Positions 28,161 through 37,023 of a stretch of 64,000 nucleotides of DNA are shown in pieces. A program made the position numbers and the translations under genes. The DNA is taken from assembly GCF_004364165.1 (NCBI RefSeq), contig NZ_SOAY01000016.1:1-64000 (forward strand). The letters are read 5' to 3'. Below the pieces are notes generated by a model, which was not told the origin of the DNA, ran no database searches, and was given only the letters and a program-made list of their open reading frames with translations. This DNA comes from Maribacter spongiicola (lineage in GTDB: Bacteria > Bacteroidota > Bacteroidia > Flavobacteriales > Flavobacteriaceae). Position 1 is the stretch's first letter; every line of letters starts with the position of its first letter.

Positions 28161-29258
28161 CTACAATCTTATTCCTATTCCGAATTCTACAGCTTCTGCC
28201 TTTGCACCGTGAGATTTTAAGGTTACTGATCCATATACCTTTTCTCCAAAATAGCGTTTTAAACCCATTCGGTTATACATACGCCCCTCAAAATCAAACG
28301 GATAATACACATAATAACCTAATTGAGAAATGATAGACATTTTGTTGATGAACAGCTCATGACCTACAAATACCCCTACCCTTTTATAATCGTCATCTGC
28401 ATCAACACCATTTTCTGGAAAAGCAATACTTTGATAGCGAATCAATTCCTTTAAAAAATTCGAGAAATACGCATCTATACCAAATTGCAGTGCGCTTTTT
28501 CGTCCCACTCTTTTATCAGCATAGGCAGAGAGCACAACAAAACCATATTGACCAGAATCAATAACATCACTTTCATTTATACCTGTTCTTATAGCAAAAT
28601 TGTAACGCAAAGGCTCTGTTACTTTTTCCTTATCTCTATGTATATATTCTATTTCTTTGCCACCATCTAAATCATAAACAACACCTGCATTAAAAGCCAA
28701 GGTATTGGTCGAGGTATTGGGTGCTCTAAAGTTGGCATTTGAATAATGTATTACAGAAATACCTGCCTTAAACCCTAACCCTTTTATAATATTCTCCTTA
28801 TGGTAATTGAACATTAAATATGTAGAACTCAACACATCAGAGCCATAGGCATTATTTCTAAAGTTAGTTTCTTTGTCGTACGGATTGGTTGCATAAGCAA
28901 CACCTTGACCCACTCGAAGCTGCACGTTTCGCTTAAAAAAATAAAAGTTATAATGCGCGTAGAGTCCGTAATTATCACCTAACGTACTATTGTTCGTATT
29001 CTGATAGATAAACGAATATCCCAAATCTGGATAGTTATATAATTCTTCCCATTCTTCAGAACCATAAGTTTTTCGATTATAACTCAAAATCACTCCTGCA
29101 GGATGCGATGTAATCAAATGTGATATATCTGGATTATGCAGAATGATAGACCCGTAGAACTGATTAGCATCTAGGGTATACTTTTTTTGCTCACCAGATT
29201 CTTGTGCGAAACAACAACTTACTGAAATCAGTAAAATGGATAGAAACTTAAAATTCAT
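28161..29258 (-). CDS. Acyloxyacyl hydrolase / PagL-like lipid A deacylase
   Basis: 365 residues from the ATG at 29258 (a TTG at 29267 would add three residues). Signal peptide about 1-18, then an outer-membrane barrel with the PagL-type active-site region [13 protein letters not shown] (His-x-Ser arrangement) and a C-terminal VEFGIGIRL strand. Family members remove acyl chains from lipid A. It is last-but-one before a paired heptad array and heads the operon with the DUF2807 lipoprotein. Confidence 0.85.
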   Translation of the reverse strand: MNFKFLSILLISVSCCFAQESGEQKKYTLDANQFYGSIILHNPDISHLITSHPAGVILSYNRKTYGSEEWEELYNYPDLGYSFIYQNTNNSTLGDNYGLYAHYNFYFFKRNVQLRVGQGVAYATNPYDKETNFRNNAYGSDVLSSTYLMFNYHKENIIKGLGFKAGISVIHYSNANFRAPNTSTNTLAFNAGVVYDLDGGKEIEYIHRDKEKVTEPLRYNFAIRTGINESDVIDSGQYGFVVLSAYADKRVGRKSALQFGIDAYFSNFLKELIRYQSIAFPENGVDADDDYKRVGVFVGHELFINKMSIISQLGYYVYYPFDFEGRMYNRMGLKRYFGEKVYGSVTLKSHGAKAEAVEFGIGIRL

Positions 29259-29275
29259 TGGGGGCAAAAATAGTT

Positions 29276-29366
29276 ATAAGTATTAAGTACAAAGTATTAA
29301 GTAGTAAGTATTATTATCAACCGATACTTTGTACTTTGTACTTCGTACTTTATACTTAATACTTTC
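29276..29366. repeat. Inverted pair of TACTTNN heptad arrays
   Basis: Left arm 29276-29310: five units on the minus strand. Spacer 29311-29324. Right arm 29325-29366: six units TACTTTG, TACTTTG, TACTTCG, TACTTTA, TACTTAA, TACTTTC with exact 7-bp spacing. The arms are about 28 of 35 complementary, so the RNA would form a long hairpin between the metF stop and the PagL-like gene. Confidence 0.85.
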
Positions 29367-29373
29367 CTACAAA

Positions 29374-30327
29374 CTAAAATAGTGCTTCTGCTATCGCCTT
29401 AATATTATCAGATTTACCCATAGAATAGTAATGTAGCACAGGTACACCAGCGGCTTTCAACTCTTTAGATTGTTGAATAGCCCATTCTATACCTACTTTA
29501 CGTACATCTTTATTTGTAGCACAACCATCAACTGCTTCAATTAGATCTTGGGGCATATCTATTCTAAATACCTGTGGCAATAATTGCATATGTCTTTTAA
29601 CCGCAATTGGTTTGATACCCGGAATAATTGGTACGGTAATTCCAATACTTTTTGCAGCTTCTACAAACTCAAAATATTTTTTATTATCGAAAAACATTTG
29701 CGTTACCACATAATCGGCACCCGCATCTACCTTTTCTTTCAATCGTTTTAAATCTGATTGTAATGAAGGTGATTCTAAGTGCTTTTCTGGGTAACCCGCC
29801 ACACCAATACAAAAATCGCTGCAGTGCTCGCTCTCTATGGTTTCATGTAAATATTTTCCACAGTTTAAATCTTGAATTTGCTTCACCAAGTCAATTGCAA
29901 AAGGGTGTCCGCCATCGGTAGCCTCAAAATATTTCTGTTCGCTACGGGCGTCGCCACGTAAAGCCATCACATTTTGTATGCCCAAATAGTGGCAATCAAC
30001 CAACATGTATTCTGTTTCTTCTTTAGTGAATCCGCCACAAATTACATGCGGCACGGTATCTACATCATATTTATGCTGAATAGAAGCACAAATGCCCACC
30101 GTACCAGGTCTCATACGTGTAGTTTTTCTATCTAACAGACCTTCTTTTTTTACATAAATCGTCTCTTCACGCGATGTAGTCACATCAATAAACGGAGGTT
30201 TAAATTCCATTAACGGGTCAATATTACTATATAACTCTTGAATATTTTTACCCTTTACCGGTGGTACTATTTCAAATGAAAAAAGTGTCTTTCCTTTTGC
30301 GTTGGTGATATGGTCTGTTACTTTCAT
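29374..30327 (-). CDS. metF: Methylenetetrahydrofolate reductase
   Basis: Reduces 5,10-methylene-THF to 5-methyl-THF, the methyl donor for MetH. A 317-residue TIM-barrel flavoprotein starting MKVTDHITNAKG (a TTG at 30357 would add ten unsupported residues). Landmarks: FEIVPP, TSREETIYVKK, ALRGDAR, GVAGYPEKH, VTQMFFDNKKYFEF and the PGIKPI loop. Last gene of the SAM-I-controlled metH-metF run. Confidence 0.95.
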   Translation of the reverse strand: MKVTDHITNAKGKTLFSFEIVPPVKGKNIQELYSNIDPLMEFKPPFIDVTTSREETIYVKKEGLLDRKTTRMRPGTVGICASIQHKYDVDTVPHVICGGFTKEETEYMLVDCHYLGIQNVMALRGDARSEQKYFEATDGGHPFAIDLVKQIQDLNCGKYLHETIESEHCSDFCIGVAGYPEKHLESPSLQSDLKRLKEKVDAGADYVVTQMFFDNKKYFEFVEAAKSIGITVPIIPGIKPIAVKRHMQLLPQVFRIDMPQDLIEAVDGCATNKDVRKVGIEWAIQQSKELKAAGVPVLHYYSMGKSDNIKAIAEALF

Positions 30328-30497
30328 ATATTCTACTATTACCCTTTTTGAGAGCAAACCTCAATGAGGCATCATTATTTATATTTCAATTATTTGGGCG
30401 TTCGAGCGGGCTTTCAGCTGTATTTTTTCTAATCAATTTTCATACTTAAATTCAAAACTTCAGCATAGAAAAAGATGCCGCTTCAATCCCTAACGCA

Positions 30498-33239
30498 CTA
30501 AACTTCTACGATATTCGGCGCTAACCATCTTTCAGCATCCTCTAATGGCATACCTTTTCGTTCTGCAAAATCCTTTACCTGGTCTTCTTTGATTTTTCCT
30601 AATCCGAAATAACGCGCTTGCGGATTCCCAAAATAATACCCACTTACAGATGCTGCCGGCCACATGGCTAAACTATCTGTAAGTTCTACGCCTATTGTCT
30701 CTTTCACTTTTAAAATATCCCAAATGGTCAGTTTCTCCAGATGATCAGGACACGCAGGATAGCCCGGTGCAGGGCGAATTCCCTTATAAGATTCCTTAAT
30801 TAAATCTTCATTACTCAACTCCTCATTAGAAGCATAACCCCAGTGTTTAATCCGGACTTCCTTATGTAAATATTCTGCAAATGCTTCTGCCAATCTATCC
30901 GCAAGAGCCTTTACCATAATGGAATTATAGTCATCTAAATCTGCTTCATATTTTGCCGCTAATTCTGCAGTTCCAAAACCTGTAGATACACAGAAGCAAC
31001 CCATGTAATCTTGTTTTCCAGATTCTTTTGGTGCTATAAAATCTGCCAAAGCATAATCTGCCACTCCTTCTCTACGTTCTAATTGTTGACGTAGGGTTCT
31101 GAAAGTAAACTGCTCGTTTTCTCGCCCTTCGACTGCGCTCAGGGTGACATCAATATCATCATCATTAACTGAGTTTGCCGGGAACAATCCGAAAATGCCT
31201 TTTGCTTTTAATTTCTTTTCAGAAATAATTTTGTTTAGCATGTCTTTAGCATCAGCAAAAAGATCTGTGGCTTGTTCACCAACAACATCATCGGTCAATA
31301 TTGCCGGGTATTTACCGTGCAATTCCCAACTTCTAAAAAAAGGTGTCCAATCAATAAACGGAACCAACAGATTTAAATCTAAATCATCAATTACCTGAAT
31401 ACCTAATTGGTTTGGCTTAACGATTTCAGAAGTTTTCCAATCTATTTTAAACTTGTTTCTACGTGCTGCAGAAATTGGTTTGTATGTTTTGCTTGATGAA
31501 CGATTTAAGAACTTCTCCCTAAACACATCATAATCATCTTTAATACTCTTTTTATAGCCTTGCGATGTTTCTTTTTTAAGCAAATCGCCCACAACAGTTA
31601 CCGCCCTTGAAGCATCGTTTACATGAACTACCGCTTCACTATATTGCGTATCTATTTTTACGGCAGTATGCGCTTTACTCGTCGTCGCACCACCAATCAA
31701 CAGCGGGAATTTAAATTTCTTACGCTCCATTTCCTTTGCCAAATGGACCATTTCATCTAACGACGGAGTAATTAATCCGCTTAGTCCTATAATATCTACA
31801 TTATGCTCAATAGCAGCTGCAATTATTTTTTCAGGTGGTACCATAACCCCTAAATCAACAATCTCATAATTATTACAAGCAAGTACTACACTCACAATAT
31901 TTTTACCAATATCATGAACATCACCCTTCACAGTAGCCATTAATATTTTTCCGGGTGCCCCTGACCCATCGGTAACAGGATTTAATAATTTTTCCTCTTC
32001 AATATATGGTAACAGGTAGGCCACTGCTTTTTTCATTACTCGAGCAGATTTCACTACCTGTGGTAAGAACATTTTTCCGCTACCGAATAAATCGCCCACC
32101 ACATTCATACCAGTCATCAAATTACCTTCAATAACTTCAATAGGTTTATCTGCAGCAACTCTAGCTTCCTCTACATCTTCAACTATATATTGGTCAATAC
32201 CTTTTACCAAGGCACGTGTAATTCTATTTTGTAACGGCTCTTCACGCCAAGATAAATCAACCTTACTCTCTTTCGTTTTTCCAACTACAGATTCAGCAAA
32301 ATCGAGTAAACGCTCAGTTGCATCGTCTCTTCTATTTAGAATAACATCCTCTACACGCTCTAATAAATCTTTAGGGATATCATCATAAACCTCTAACATA
32401 CTCGGGTTCACAATTCCCATATTCATACCCGCCTTAATTGCATGATACAAGAATACAGAATGCATTGCCTCACGTACCGGATTATTTCCCCTAAACGAAA
32501 ACGAAACATTACTAACACCACCACTAACACTTGCATGCGGTAGGTTTTCACGCACCCACCTGGTTGCTTCAATAAAATCGATGGCATTTAATTTATGCTC
32601 ATCCATACCTGTTGCAACAGGAAAAATATTTAAATCGAAGATGATATCTTCTGGCGCAAAATTCACTTTGTTTACCAAAACGTCATAAGATCGTTTTGCT
32701 ATTTCTATACGGCGGTCATAATTATCTGCCTGCCCCACCTCATCGAACGCCATAACAATTACTGCTGCTCCGTAACGTTTTATCAATTTCGCGTGATGCA
32801 AAAATTGCTCTTCGCCTTCTTTTAAACTAATGGAGTTTACAACACATTTACCCTGAACAACGTGTAGTCCGGCTTCAATGATTTCCCATTTAGAACTATC
32901 TATCATGATAGGGACACGCGAAATATCTGGTTCGGCAATAACTAAGTTCAAAAACTTGACCATAGCCTGCTTACCATCAATCAACCCATCATCCATGTTG
33001 ATGTCGATAACTTGGGCTCCGTTCTCCACTTGCTCTCTGGCGACCGCCAATGCCTCTTCAAATTTCTCTTCCTTTACAAGACGTAGAAACTTTTTAGACC
33101 CGGCAACGTTTGTCCGTTCCCCCACGTTTATGAAGTTAGTTTCGGGGGTTACGATTAGGGGTTCTAAGCCGCTCAACCGCAGATATCTGGTTGTTGGTTG
33201 TTGGTTGTTGGTTGTTGGTATTTCAGACCTATTGCTCAT
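30498..33239 (-). CDS. metH: Methionine synthase, folate/B12/activation part of a split MetH
   Basis: 913 residues covering the pterin-binding domain (about 30-290), the cobalamin cap and B12-binding domains (about 330-560; [10 protein letters not shown] supplies the lower-axial His), and the SAM-dependent activation domain (about 580-900; YFGLGKI near the end). The homocysteine-binding domain is encoded separately at 33651-34640. Residues 8-17 ([10 protein letters not shown]) are encoded by a heptad array, and residues 698-705 (VTLSAVEG) by a dispersed palindrome half. Both are absent from the expected domain sequence, but the frame is open throughout. Confidence 0.94.
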   Translation of the reverse strand: MSNRSEIPTTNNQQPTTRYLRLSGLEPLIVTPETNFINVGERTNVAGSKKFLRLVKEEKFEEALAVAREQVENGAQVIDINMDDGLIDGKQAMVKFLNLVIAEPDISRVPIMIDSSKWEIIEAGLHVVQGKCVVNSISLKEGEEQFLHHAKLIKRYGAAVIVMAFDEVGQADNYDRRIEIAKRSYDVLVNKVNFAPEDIIFDLNIFPVATGMDEHKLNAIDFIEATRWVRENLPHASVSGGVSNVSFSFRGNNPVREAMHSVFLYHAIKAGMNMGIVNPSMLEVYDDIPKDLLERVEDVILNRRDDATERLLDFAESVVGKTKESKVDLSWREEPLQNRITRALVKGIDQYIVEDVEEARVAADKPIEVIEGNLMTGMNVVGDLFGSGKMFLPQVVKSARVMKKAVAYLLPYIEEEKLLNPVTDGSGAPGKILMATVKGDVHDIGKNIVSVVLACNNYEIVDLGVMVPPEKIIAAAIEHNVDIIGLSGLITPSLDEMVHLAKEMERKKFKFPLLIGGATTSKAHTAVKIDTQYSEAVVHVNDASRAVTVVGDLLKKETSQGYKKSIKDDYDVFREKFLNRSSSKTYKPISAARRNKFKIDWKTSEIVKPNQLGIQVIDDLDLNLLVPFIDWTPFFRSWELHGKYPAILTDDVVGEQATDLFADAKDMLNKIISEKKLKAKGIFGLFPANSVNDDDIDVTLSAVEGRENEQFTFRTLRQQLERREGVADYALADFIAPKESGKQDYMGCFCVSTGFGTAELAAKYEADLDDYNSIMVKALADRLAEAFAEYLHKEVRIKHWGYASNEELSNEDLIKESYKGIRPAPGYPACPDHLEKLTIWDILKVKETIGVELTDSLAMWPAASVSGYYFGNPQARYFGLGKIKEDQVKDFAERKGMPLEDAERWLAPNIVEV
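31125..31149 (-). repeat. Half of palindromic repeat A inside metH
   Basis: Twenty-five bases identical to the intergenic repeat at 376-400, read in frame as residues 698-705 (VTLSAVEG) plus flanking bases of the MetH activation domain. Confidence 0.9.
33189..33219. repeat. Heptad array in the metH start region
   Basis: About four TTGGTTG units; they encode [10 protein letters not shown] (three heptads give seven codons) near the N-terminus of the MetH B12 subunit. The array is the inverted partner of 33623-33657. Confidence 0.92.
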
Positions 33240-33249
33240 TTAATCTATA

Positions 33250-33603
33250 TCACTTTTTAAAATAATTGATAAATCCATTTATCAATTTCTTACAGCTAAT
33301 AATTCTCTTATTAATAGCTTCAAAATCATCATTCTCAATATAATTCAAATCAAGGGCTATATAAATTTGAGTTTCCAACTCATATAATGAACCTCTTGAA
33401 ATATGTAAAAACTGTATCGTGTCAGCAGCTGTCCTTCTTCCGCAACCTTCTGCTATATTAGAAGGAATAGATACAGCACATCGTCTAAGTTGATTAGTAA
33501 GTCCGTAAGTCTCTTCTTTTGGAAACGACTTGGTCATAGTATAAATATCCTTCACAAGAATTCTTGACTCCTTCCAAACTTCCAATTCTGTATAGACTTT
33601 CAT
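33250..33603 (-). CDS. Four-helix-bundle protein, 23S intervening-sequence-protein type
   Basis: A 117-residue helical protein (KVYTELEVWKESRILVKDIY, TNQLRRCAVSIPSNIAEGCGR, HISRGSLYELETQIYIA) of the IVP / S23 four-helix-bundle family (TIGR02436 type). Relatives are found inside 23S rRNA intervening sequences and, as bAvd, with diversity-generating retroelements. Function unproven; RNA or DNA binding is plausible. Here it sits between the two halves of metH, ten bases upstream of the second, and is enclosed by inverted heptad arrays. No reverse transcriptase is nearby. Confidence 0.9.
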   Translation of the reverse strand: MKVYTELEVWKESRILVKDIYTMTKSFPKEETYGLTNQLRRCAVSIPSNIAEGCGRRTAADTIQFLHISRGSLYELETQIYIALDLNYIENDDFEAINKRIISCKKLINGFINYFKK

Positions 33604-33622
33604 AGTATCACTATTTTATTAT

Positions 33623-33657
33623 CCAACAACTAACAACCGACAACCAACAACTAAAAT
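33623..33657. repeat. Heptad array at the end of the homocysteine methyltransferase gene
   Basis: CCAACAA, CTAACAA, CCGACAA, CCAACAA, CTAAAAT with exact 7-bp spacing. It overlaps the stop codon at 33651-33653. It is complementary at 27 of 29 positions to the array at 33189-33218. Confidence 0.92.
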
Positions 33658-34640
33658 TGACGCGGAGCGAAATTTTCCACCACCTCAGCTATCGCCGAAA
33701 TATGCTCCGGAGTTGTTCCACAACAACCGCCTACTATATTTACTAATCCTTTTTCTGCGTATTCTTTTATTTGCTCTGCCATTTGATCGGGAGTCTCATC
33801 GTATTCTCCAAAGGCATTTGGTAATCCTGCATTTGGATGCGCAGAAACTGCATGCTCACTTTTGGTCGACAATACTTCTAAATGTGGTACTAGTTGATTC
33901 GCACCTAAAGCACAGTTAAACCCAACCGATAATATCGGAATATGAGATATTGATATTAAAAATGCCTCTGCTGTTTGTCCGGACAATGTTCTTCCCGAAG
34001 CATCAGTAATTGTTCCACTGACCATGATTGGCACATCTATATTTCGTTCTTCCTTGACCTCTTCAATAGCGAACAATGCCGCTTTTGCATTAAGGGTATC
34101 GAAAATAGTTTCTACCAATAAAATATCAGATCCACCATCTAACAAGGCTTCTACTTGCTGCTTGTAAGCAATACGTAATTCATCAAAAGAAATAGCTCGA
34201 AAACCGGGATCGTTTACATCTGGGGACATACTCGCCGTTTTGTTTGTAGGACCTATACTACCCGCTACAAATCTTGGTTTATTCGGTTCCTTCTTAGTGA
34301 ATTCATCTGCTACCATTTTTGCAATGCGTGCAGATTCATAGTTCAACTCGTACACCAAATCTTCCATATAATAATCTGCCATGGCGATAGTAGTACCTGA
34401 GAATGTATTGGTTTCTACGATGTCAGCACCTGCCGCAAAGTATTTACGGTGCACTTCTGCAATTGCCTCGGGTTGTGTAAGGGACAACAAATCATTATTA
34501 CCCTGCAATGGGTGCTCCCAATCTTTAAAACGCTCTCCCCTAAAATCTTCCTCAGTAAACTTATAGCGTTGTAGCATCGTACCCATGGCACCATCTAATA
34601 TGAGAATTCGCTCTTTTAAAATTTCTTTTATATCCTTCAT
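33651..34640 (-). CDS. Homocysteine S-methyltransferase part of a split MetH
   Basis: A 329-residue Hcy-binding barrel: [13 protein letters not shown] at the start, VETNTFSGT, and the zinc-ligand cysteines in VGFNCALG and in [13 protein letters not shown] at the C-terminus. It matches domain 1 of MetH and transfers the methyl from cobalamin to homocysteine in complex with the downstream subunit. First gene after the SAM-I riboswitch at 34724-34869. Confidence 0.93.
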   Translation of the reverse strand: MKDIKEILKERILILDGAMGTMLQRYKFTEEDFRGERFKDWEHPLQGNNDLLSLTQPEAIAEVHRKYFAAGADIVETNTFSGTTIAMADYYMEDLVYELNYESARIAKMVADEFTKKEPNKPRFVAGSIGPTNKTASMSPDVNDPGFRAISFDELRIAYKQQVEALLDGGSDILLVETIFDTLNAKAALFAIEEVKEERNIDVPIMVSGTITDASGRTLSGQTAEAFLISISHIPILSVGFNCALGANQLVPHLEVLSTKSEHAVSAHPNAGLPNAFGEYDETPDQMAEQIKEYAEKGLVNIVGGCCGTTPEHISAIAEVVENFAPRQF

Positions 34641-34723
34641 TTTACGTTGTAAAAGATTCTACATCCAATAAAAAACTAATTCGAAATCAAGTAAGGAAAG
34701 TTAGGCTAGACGCCTCTTCTTAA

Positions 34724-34869
34724 GTTATCTGTCTTTGATAATGTTATTTAGAATAACACATTCTGCAGGAGTAAGCAGAATAAAGATAGAATGTAGCACC
34801 TTCTTTTCCATATTAGGAAAGGGTTGCCAAGGTTTCAATGGGTCTAGTCCCTCCACCTTTCTTGATAAC
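34724..34869 (-). ncRNA. SAM-I riboswitch (S box) upstream of metH
   Basis: On the minus strand the S-box core is clear: ATCAAGAAAGGTGGAGGGA, then GACCC, GAAACC, GGCAACCC and, after a P3 hairpin, GGTGCTACATTC. P1 can form from GTTATC (34864-34869) and GATAAC (34724-34729); ACATTCT/AGAATGT make an extended P4. It ends 84 bases before the homocysteine methyltransferase start and should switch off metH/metF expression when SAM is plentiful. The short ORF at 34725-34934 over it is not a gene. Confidence 0.92.
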
Positions 34870-34973
34870 GTTTCAATATATTTATGAACGATTTGCAAAG
34901 TAACGGCACAGTATGCTCTAATCCAAAACTTCAACAGGTTTTTTACCCAACGAATTTTTAGAAAATTGTCATA

Positions 34974-35012
34974 AAAAAACCTCCAGAATCATAAAGAATC
35001 TGGAGGTTTTAC
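34974..35012 (-). terminator. Intrinsic terminator downstream of the FNR-like gene
   Basis: AACCTCCAGA and TCTGGAGGTT form a stem with a T-run on the minus strand. It lies 20 bases past the reductase stop and upstream of the S box, insulating the two units. Confidence 0.87.
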
Positions 35013-35028
35013 TGACCAAATTATAACT

Positions 35029-36090
35029 TTATGCAATACTTTGTACTACTTCTTTTTTGGCTTCTTTCTTAGAACCATCAAATCCTTCTACTCCGCCAAC
35101 GGTCGTGTATTTCATTACATAGCGCTTACCCGGATTAATTTGTTGGTATGCATACTGACACATTACCGCAGCTTCATGGAAACCTGAAAGGATCAATTTC
35201 AACTTACCTTCGTATGTATTGACATCTCCAATAGCATATACACCCGGTATGTTTGTTTGGTAATCTTTTGCGTTGTTTACCTTAATGGCATTCTTATGAA
35301 TATCTAAGCCCCAGTCGCCTATCGGACCCAATTTAGGTGATAAACCGAACAATGGAATAAAATTATCAACTTCTAAATAGGTGTCTTCTTTTTCTCTATC
35401 CGTATGCTTAATAACAACAGCCTCAAGTTGTTCTTTACCGTGAAGCTCCTTAACCTCGGCTTTTGTAATCAATTTGATTTTACCCAACTTAGCTAACTCA
35501 GCTGCTTTTTCGACAGAATCTAAAGCTCCTCTGAATTCATCTCTTCTATGAACCAAAGTTACTTCTGAAGCTACATCGGTTAAAAATATGGCCCAATCTA
35601 ATGCTGAATCACCACCACCGGCAATAACCACCTTCTTATCTCGATATACTTCTGGATCCTTAATCATATAAGAAACACCGGTATCTTCAAAATTTACAAT
35701 ATTTGAGATAGGTGGTTTTCTTGGTTCAAATGAACCTAATCCGCCTGCTATAACTACAACTGGCGCATTATGTTTGGTTCCTTTATTTGTAGTAACTACG
35801 AATGAACCATCTTCTAACTTATCTAAGGTTTCAGCTCTTTCGCCTAAGGTAAAACCTGGCTCAAAAGGTTTTATTTGTTCCATAAGATTATCTACCAAAG
35901 TACCCGCCAAAATTTCTGGAAATGCAGGAATATCATAAATAGGTTTCTTAGGATATATCTCTGAACACTGCCCACCTGGTTGCGGCAATGCATCAATTAA
36001 ATGCGTTTTTAACTTTAATAATCCTGCTTCAAACACCGTAAATAATCCGGTTGGTCCCGCTCCTATGATGAGCATATCTGTTTTAATCAT
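35029..36090 (-). CDS. Ferredoxin--NADP+ reductase, thioredoxin-reductase-like type
   Basis: A 353-residue FAD/NAD(P) two-domain flavoprotein: an N-terminal GAGPTGLF dinucleotide fold, PQPGGQCSEIYPKKPIYDIPA (characteristic of the YumC-type FNRs, lacking the TrxR CxxC), GGGDSALDW for NAD(P)H, and a C-terminal YAIGDVNTY. It moves electrons between NADPH and ferredoxin. Next to siroheme methylase and sulfite reductase genes, it probably supplies reduced ferredoxin for sulfite reduction; that link is inference. Confidence 0.92.
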   Translation of the reverse strand: MIKTDMLIIGAGPTGLFTVFEAGLLKLKTHLIDALPQPGGQCSEIYPKKPIYDIPAFPEILAGTLVDNLMEQIKPFEPGFTLGERAETLDKLEDGSFVVTTNKGTKHNAPVVVIAGGLGSFEPRKPPISNIVNFEDTGVSYMIKDPEVYRDKKVVIAGGGDSALDWAIFLTDVASEVTLVHRRDEFRGALDSVEKAAELAKLGKIKLITKAEVKELHGKEQLEAVVIKHTDREKEDTYLEVDNFIPLFGLSPKLGPIGDWGLDIHKNAIKVNNAKDYQTNIPGVYAIGDVNTYEGKLKLILSGFHEAAVMCQYAYQQINPGKRYVMKYTTVGGVEGFDGSKKEAKKEVVQSIA

Positions 36091-36158
36091 AATTTTCTTT
36101 TTAGTAAAAAGTAATTAATAATCACTTTTCAACTTCTTTTAATTTTACTTCAACTCTG

Positions 36159-36179
36159 TACTTAATACTTTGTACTTTT
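36159..36179 (+). repeat. Heptad array at the end of the siroheme methylase gene
   Basis: TACTTAA, TACTTTG, TACTTTT in register; the last base overlaps the stop codon at 36179-36181. Confidence 0.65.
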
Positions 36180-37018
36180 TATACTTCGCTCAAACTACCA
36201 TTCTCTTGTGAATACTGGTTTTTAGCTTCTACTAATGCTTCGCGATGCTTTACTACTTCACCAATAATAATAATTGCAGGATTAGAAAGGTTTTCCTTCT
36301 CCACCACATCTACTATGGTTTCAATCGTTGCAATCCCAACTTTTTCATTCTCACGAGTCCCGTTTTGAATGATAGCTATGGGCATCTCTGCTTTGCCTTC
36401 ACCTTTAAACAGTTCTACTATTTGTGGGAGTTTTGACATTCCCATTAATATCACCACTGTTGCGCTACTTTTTGCTGCCAAAGCAACATCGGTTGATAGT
36501 TTATGCTCTTTTGTAGTTCCTGTAATTACCCAGAAACTTTCAGAAGCCCCTCTTTTGGTCACTGGTATATTTTGAGATGCCGGTACACTTAAACTTGATG
36601 AAATACCGGGCACCATGGCAACTTCCAATCCGTGAGAAGCAGCGTAATCCATTTCTTCTGAACCACGACCGAATACAAACGGATCTCCGCCTTTTAATCG
36701 TACTACATGTCCCGCAGATTTTGCTCTGCTAACAATTAGTTCATTTATTTGTTCTTGCTGATAGGCATAACATCCTTTTCTTTTACCCACAAAAATCAAT
36801 TCTGCATTTTTTGCATAGTCTAGCAGCTCTTCGTTTACCAAAGCATCATATAAAACTACATCGGCATTTTCCAAAGTCCTGATTGCTTTTAAAGTGATTA
36901 GCTCTATATCACCAGGTCCTGCACCGACAACAGTTAAAAGCCCCCTAGCCCCCGAAGGGGGAACTTCTACTTGCCTTCGGCTGCCCTCAGTCTTCGTTAT
37001 ATTGATTTCTAAACTCAT
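36179..37018 (-). CDS. cobA: Uroporphyrinogen-III C-methyltransferase (SUMT)
   Basis: Methylates uroporphyrinogen III to precorrin-2 for siroheme, the sulfite reductase cofactor. The 279-residue protein has LLTVVGAGPGDIELITLKA, LKGGDPFVFGRGSEE and VPGISSSLSVPA, as in SUMTs. Only the methylase is here; the dehydrogenase/chelatase must be elsewhere. Residues 10-27 (TEGSRRQVEVPPSGARGL) are encoded by two dispersed hairpin repeats and precede the conserved domain, so the N-terminus is a repeat-derived extension unless a non-standard start is used. Five bases from the sulfite reductase stop. Confidence 0.93.
   Translation of the reverse strand: MSLEINITKTEGSRRQVEVPPSGARGLLTVVGAGPGDIELITLKAIRTLENADVVLYDALVNEELLDYAKNAELIFVGKRKGCYAYQQEQINELIVSRAKSAGHVVRLKGGDPFVFGRGSEEMDYAASHGLEVAMVPGISSSLSVPASQNIPVTKRGASESFWVITGTTKEHKLSTDVALAAKSSATVVILMGMSKLPQIVELFKGEGKAEMPIAIIQNGTRENEKVGIATIETIVDVVEKENLSNPAIIIIGEVVKHREALVEAKNQYSQENGSLSEV
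36939..36990 (-). repeat. Two dispersed repeats inside cobA
   Basis: 36939-36963 is a CCCCCTAG...CCCCCGAAGGGGG hairpin like those at 39121-39150 and 39247-39270. 36975-36990 is CTTCGGCTGCCCTCAG, a relative of palindrome A. Both are in the open frame of cobA. Confidence 0.8.
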
Positions 37019-37023
37019 ACTGT

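Noticed and set aside
33250..33603. Diversity-generating retroelement accessory protein (bAvd)
   Set aside because: Same fold family, but no reverse transcriptase and no template/variable repeat pair in the window.
30498..34640. metH as a broken pseudogene
   Set aside because: Both parts are intact, with separate starts and domain-accurate boundaries. From memory, a split MetH is usual in Flavobacteriia.
34725..34934. 69-codon ORF on the minus strand
   Set aside because: Coincides with the SAM-I riboswitch, whose conserved core explains the sequence.
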